Assembly (NCBI GenBank): GCA_001801485.1
Contig: MGXV01000003.1
Location: 1 to 10,275 of the forward strand
DNA: 10,275 nt
Source: Gammaproteobacteria bacterium RIFCSPHIGHO2_12_FULL_37_14
GTDB lineage: Bacteria; Pseudomonadota; Gammaproteobacteria; DSM-16500
Direction of reading: 5' to 3'
Part shown: piece by piece, positions 7,550 to 10,275 of the stretch
How positions within the stretch are numbered: the stretch's first letter is position 1
How the letters are laid out: every line of letters begins with the position of its first letter
The notes under the pieces: generated by a model
Database searches by the model: none
What the model was told of the DNA's origin: nothing
Seen by the model: the letters and a program-made list of their open reading frames with translations, nothing else
Translations under genes and position numbers: made by a program

Positions 7550-8118
7550 ATACTACTAACCTGATAATATTCTTCATATGCTCTGGGTTCAGAATTTAAA
7601 TTCCATGTCCAACAATTATTTTCAAGATAAATATTTTTTACTTTATTATAAAAATTGATCTCCATTTTATTTTTTATAGTTTGATGACTCCTTAGATCAT
7701 CCTCTTTCATATATTTAGTCGGACAGTATATATTGCAATTACTAAGCCCATTAAAAACTTTTATAACACATTGATGAACCAGAATATGATCATCATGTCC
7801 ATATTCACCAACCGAATTATGCGTATAAATTTCTGAAATCTGAAAGCTATTTTTTAGCTGAAAAAGCATTTCAGTAAGTTGTTCAGCTGTTTTTGTATAT
7901 TCAGAAACTTTTGTTTTATTTTTCCAAAATCCAGACTCAGGAATATTCAACATACAAATCTTGTCTTTCAATGGATGTTGTAAAATAGCATTTAGTCTGT
8001 TTCGTCCGACCCTAATTCTGTCATGCCTTTCACAGAAGGTGATTAATATAAGGTTAAAATATAGTGGATCAAACCATATAATTTCATCATCGGGATGTGC
8101 CACGATTAAAACTTTCAC
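7546..8118 (-). CDS. PIG-L (LmbE-like) family N-deacetylase
   Basis: This 190-residue protein belongs to the zinc-dependent PIG-L/LmbE family, which removes acetyl groups from N-acetyl sugars (PIG-L, MshB, BshB and antibiotic tailoring deacetylases). The signature AHPDDE (residues 7-12) supplies zinc ligands His8 and Asp11 and the general base Asp10. A second motif, THNSVGEYGHDDH (99-111), supplies His111 and the nearby conserved His108. Length is slightly below the usual 200-250. The start is a GTG at 8118-8116 overlapping the previous stop as TAGTG, with an AAAGAGA ribosome-binding stretch about 8 bases before; the AHPDDE motif at residue 7 leaves no room for a later start. Its gene directly precedes the glycosyltransferase gene, so deacetylation of the newly attached sugar is the natural inference. 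Confidence 0.9.
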   Translation of the reverse strand: MKVLIVAHPDDEIIWFDPLYFNLILITFCERHDRIRVGRNRLNAILQHPLKDKICMLNIPESGFWKNKTKVSEYTKTAEQLTEMLFQLKNSFQISEIYTHNSVGEYGHDDHILVHQCVIKVFNGLSNCNIYCPTKYMKEDDLRSHQTIKNKMEINFYNKVKNIYLENNCWTWNLNSEPRAYEEYYQVSSI

Positions 8119-8969
8119 TAGAGTCTCTTTCTAATCTTATTTTTATAAACGCCATTTTTTTTCATGATTTGCTTGGCAATATTTACCTCATCAATAAGAT
8201 CATCCAGTTTATTTAAATTTGAATCTCTTTCAATAATCACGCTATTGAAAGGAACCCGTCTACAGACTTCATCAAAAAGATCCCAGACCTCGATTGAAAC
8301 CGAATTTGCATGCGTATCAACAAGCATTCCATGCTTAAATGAGCCACCCGCTATATGGATTTCAACTACCCTATCTACTGGTATTTTGCTAATAAATTCT
8401 ATGGGATCATAGTTGTGATTTTTCGAGTTAATATAAAGATTATTTATATCAAGTAACATTCCACAGTCCGCATGCTCCAAAATCTCTGATATGAAATTTT
8501 CTTCCTTCATAGATTGGCCGGGGATTGGATAGTAATATGTGATATTTTCAAGTAAAAATGGTTTATCTGTTAGAGAAGCAATCTCTGTAGCTTTTTTTGA
8601 GATCTTGACTACATTTTCCTCTGAAAACTTAACTGGCATCAGATGACCCACCTCAAAATTATTTTCGTGTGTCAATGAAATATGATCACTGAACCATTCA
8701 AAACTAGTATCAGAAAGCACAGACTTAAGCTTCTGAAGATACTCGCTTTTAATAGGAGAGGCAGAGCCAATTGATAAATCAAGACCGTGTAAAACTAGTG
8801 GAATATTTTTTAGAATCTGATTCAAGGTTTCATCTTTTTCTTCAATGAAAAATTTTTCAGTGAACACTTCAATGAAGTCAAATTGATCGATATTTTTTAG
8901 CATATCAGCTGAAAAATGATGCTGAAAATTCAAACCCACTCCAGGATTACAGCTTGGTTTTTTAAACAT
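8118..8969 (-). CDS. DUF692 / MNIO multinuclear non-heme iron oxidative enzyme
   Basis: This 283-residue TIM-barrel protein belongs to DUF692, the MNIO family (MbnB of methanobactin, TglH, ChrH, BufB), which uses a di- or tri-iron centre and O2 to rework cysteine, asparagine or aspartate residues of peptides. Conserved blocks appear in order: GVGL (10-13), IEVFTE, LHGLDLSIGS with His61, FSDHIS with His96, LLENITYY with Glu141, LLDINNLYINS with Asp174, EIHIAGG with His205, VDTHA with Asp218 and His220, and IIERD with Glu247. The metal-ligand set therefore looks complete. The ATG at 8969 follows GGGAGGAAG and overlaps the partner gene by 8 bases (ATGTTTAA). A GTG at 9005 would give a 44-base overlap and is less likely. 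The reaction and target residue are unknown. This is the key enzyme of the operon. Confidence 0.93.
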   Translation of the reverse strand: MFKKPSCNPGVGLNFQHHFSADMLKNIDQFDFIEVFTEKFFIEEKDETLNQILKNIPLVLHGLDLSIGSASPIKSEYLQKLKSVLSDTSFEWFSDHISLTHENNFEVGHLMPVKFSEENVVKISKKATEIASLTDKPFLLENITYYYPIPGQSMKEENFISEILEHADCGMLLDINNLYINSKNHNYDPIEFISKIPVDRVVEIHIAGGSFKHGMLVDTHANSVSIEVWDLFDEVCRRVPFNSVIIERDSNLNKLDDLIDEVNIAKQIMKKNGVYKNKIRKRL

Positions 8970-9840
8970 ACTTCCTCCCAACAAACCGAATTGTACATAA
9001 ACCACACTCTATAAACTGCTTGACCATGGATTTTGAAATTTCTATATCTGCACCTAATTCTTTGTTTAGCATTTGATATGAATGCTCTAATGTATCGCAG
9101 CGCATCAATATTTTTATGAATTCAACAGTTGGTGGTGAAACCTTTAGTGTTACGACACCTCCTTTCCTCCAGTTTTTATGGAATATTAATATCTCTTCAT
9201 CTGTAGAAGCAGATATGCCAACGTTAGGTACGTTGTTTATAATCGCCTTAACCATCAAAGAAGTGCCTGCTGGAAATTTCTTAATTTGGATTGAAGGGTG
9301 GATTAGTGCACTTAGCTGACAATCCTTAGTATTGATTACTGTTTCTAAATCATAAACCAATGATTCATAAGACTTATGATCATTCATAAGCTGTTGAAGG
9401 ACTATATTTCTAGTCAAATCATAGTCGAGGATAACTTTTTCTCTTTCATCTGTGTTTTCATTGGCAATTATATATTTGCAGAAAAGGATAGATTCAGAGA
9501 TTGGATTTTTATCAACATATTCATCAAGACCTGTTTTTTCCAAATAATTTTCAAAATATCTCTTAAGCAATTCATAAGAAAATATTTTTCTTCCAACTTG
9601 CATGGCTTCTACAATGTTATCTAATCTTTTTTTTGCAAGAAGTTGTGATGACGCTAAAAATTTCTCCCCATGATTTTTAAAAAAATCTACTAATTCTATT
9701 TTTTGATTTTTTTCTATGCCTAAGATATTCAGGAATTCATCTGCATTGCTTATAACTTCACGTACATATCGAGGATTTGTTACTAACTTTGCAAGCAATA
9801 GTTGGGTTGGATCTTGTAATCCGTCATTTAAACTACTCAT
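8962..9840 (-). CDS. Putative MNIO partner protein with C-terminal winged-helix-like domain
   Basis: The 292-residue product is mostly helical in its first half; an N-terminal segment LLLAKLVTNPRYVREVISNA followed by FLNILGI resembles the opening of bacterial proteins often encoded next to DUF692 genes. The C-terminal 65 residues (about 226-292) run from a VTLKVSPP strand through VEFIKILMRCDTL and a later helix to IECGLCTIRF, a pattern expected of a winged helix or PqqD-like peptide-recognition fold. MNIO enzymes generally need such a partner (as MbnB with MbnC) to bind the leader of the substrate peptide, and the 8-base overlap with the MNIO start supports a complex. No catalytic motif is visible. 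Cysteines are scattered, not clustered. The ATG at 9840 overlaps the GNAT stop by 8 bases (ATGAGTAG). Assignment rests on context plus weak resemblance. Confidence 0.6.
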   Translation of the reverse strand: MSSLNDGLQDPTQLLLAKLVTNPRYVREVISNADEFLNILGIEKNQKIELVDFFKNHGEKFLASSQLLAKKRLDNIVEAMQVGRKIFSYELLKRYFENYLEKTGLDEYVDKNPISESILFCKYIIANENTDEREKVILDYDLTRNIVLQQLMNDHKSYESLVYDLETVINTKDCQLSALIHPSIQIKKFPAGTSLMVKAIINNVPNVGISASTDEEILIFHKNWRKGGVVTLKVSPPTVEFIKILMRCDTLEHSYQMLNKELGADIEISKSMVKQFIECGLCTIRFVGRKYV

Positions 9841-10275
9841 ATACTAAACCGATCAAATATTCGTTTATATACCCATCAGCTGTATTTATTGATGCTTTTT
9901 TTATGCCTTCTATCTCAAATCCAAATTTCTTTGCCAGATTGAGACTTTTCTTATTTGTTTCCATTATATACGCCTCTACTCTTTTAACATTTACACTTCG
10001 AGCATGAACTAAAAGCTGCTCTAAAAGCCTCCTTCCCAAACCAAGCTGATATTTTTTTAGTACACCCATGCTAATGGTCATCATATGAGATCTTTTTCTA
10101 CTATTTGATAATTCTCCGCATATAAAACCGATCAACTCATTAGAACCAGATTCAGCTACAAGTATTACTGCTTTCTCATGCGATAAAATTTTACTTATAA
10201 ATTCGGAATATTTATTTAGACTGTCGTCTCTTTCATTTTTCTCGAAATACAAAAAATTACTTTCGCCATCTAAAC
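9833..10275 (-). CDS. GNAT family N-acetyltransferase, 5' end outside the window
   Basis: The last 146 residues of a GNAT acyltransferase are visible. The open frame continues to the right edge, where it reads LDGESNFLYFEKNERDD, the typical early region of RimJ/RimL-like GNATs. A TTG at 10252 is therefore an internal codon, and roughly 25-30 residues are missing. Motif A, for acyl-CoA pyrophosphate binding, is MGVLKKYQLGLGRRLLEQLL, with Q-x-G-x-G/R spacing. It is followed by the motif B region VEAYIMETNKKSLNLAKKFGF. The family moves an acyl group, usually acetyl from acetyl-CoA, to an amine. In this operon it could acylate the amine freed by the PIG-L deacetylase, a role parallel to MshD in mycothiol synthesis, or inactivate the product inside the cell for self-protection. 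Both are inference. Confidence 0.88.
   Translation of the reverse strand, partial: LDGESNFLYFEKNERDDSLNKYSEFISKILSHEKAVILVAESGSNELIGFICGELSNSRKRSHMMTISMGVLKKYQLGLGRRLLEQLLVHARSVNVKRVEAYIMETNKKSLNLAKKFGFEIEGIKKASINTADGYINEYLIGLVYE

Noticed and set aside
8118..9840. Methanobactin biosynthesis
   Set aside because: The MNIO fits the MbnB family, but the partner is not clearly MbnC and no MbnA-like peptide is seen; the extra dioxygenases and sugar enzymes do not belong to that pathway.
10250..10252. TTG as the start of the GNAT gene
   Set aside because: The frame stays open to the window edge and the codons before it (LDGESNF) match the usual GNAT sequence, so the gene begins outside.

Overview
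The window is AT-rich (hand counts: about 45% G+C in the first 290 bases, mostly 22-38% in sampled lines after that). Its coding style is Gram-negative. A DUF1016/YhcG-type nuclease remnant at the left edge suggests a gammaproteobacterial host, possibly of the Legionella or Xenorhabdus type. That assignment is inference and is weak.

Layout. Positions 1-285 (minus) hold part of a DUF1016 gene that runs off the left edge and has no normal start codon. Immediately to its right a plus-strand open frame (281-658) lacks a start near its open end, giving a small hypothetical protein at 401-658. The two face apart and both seem to have lost their 5' ends near 281-300, so this looks like a recombination or deletion junction. 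A terminator-like hairpin (681-700) and a second inverted repeat (706-722) separate this debris from the 3' end of a large minus-strand operon. The operon fills 737 to the right edge.

The operon, read 5' to 3' on the minus strand, encodes: a GNAT acetyltransferase (5' end outside the window), a putative MNIO partner protein, a DUF692/MNIO multinuclear iron oxidative enzyme, a PIG-L-type deacetylase, a family-2-like glycosyltransferase, a PhyH-type 2OG/Fe(II) dioxygenase, a protein resembling the HExxH peptide-hydroxylase family with an HQIIH motif, a TauD-type 2OG/Fe(II) dioxygenase, a six-helix ABC exporter with fused ATPase, an ABC-2-like permease, and its separate ATPase. Every junction is an overlap or a gap of 10 bases or less, so the genes are almost certainly co-transcribed and largely translationally coupled.

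Interpretation (inference). This looks like a biosynthetic operon for a heavily oxidised, glycosylated small molecule, most plausibly a ribosomally made and modified peptide because of the MNIO and its partner. The MNIO plus up to three other iron oxygenases would oxidise the scaffold. The glycosyltransferase, deacetylase and GNAT could add an N-acetylated sugar, unmask its amine and re-acylate it, as in mycothiol assembly. The exporter would secrete the product and the ABC-2 pair could give self-protection. No precursor peptide, peptidase, regulator or promoter was recognised inside the window; the upstream end of the operon lies beyond the right edge.
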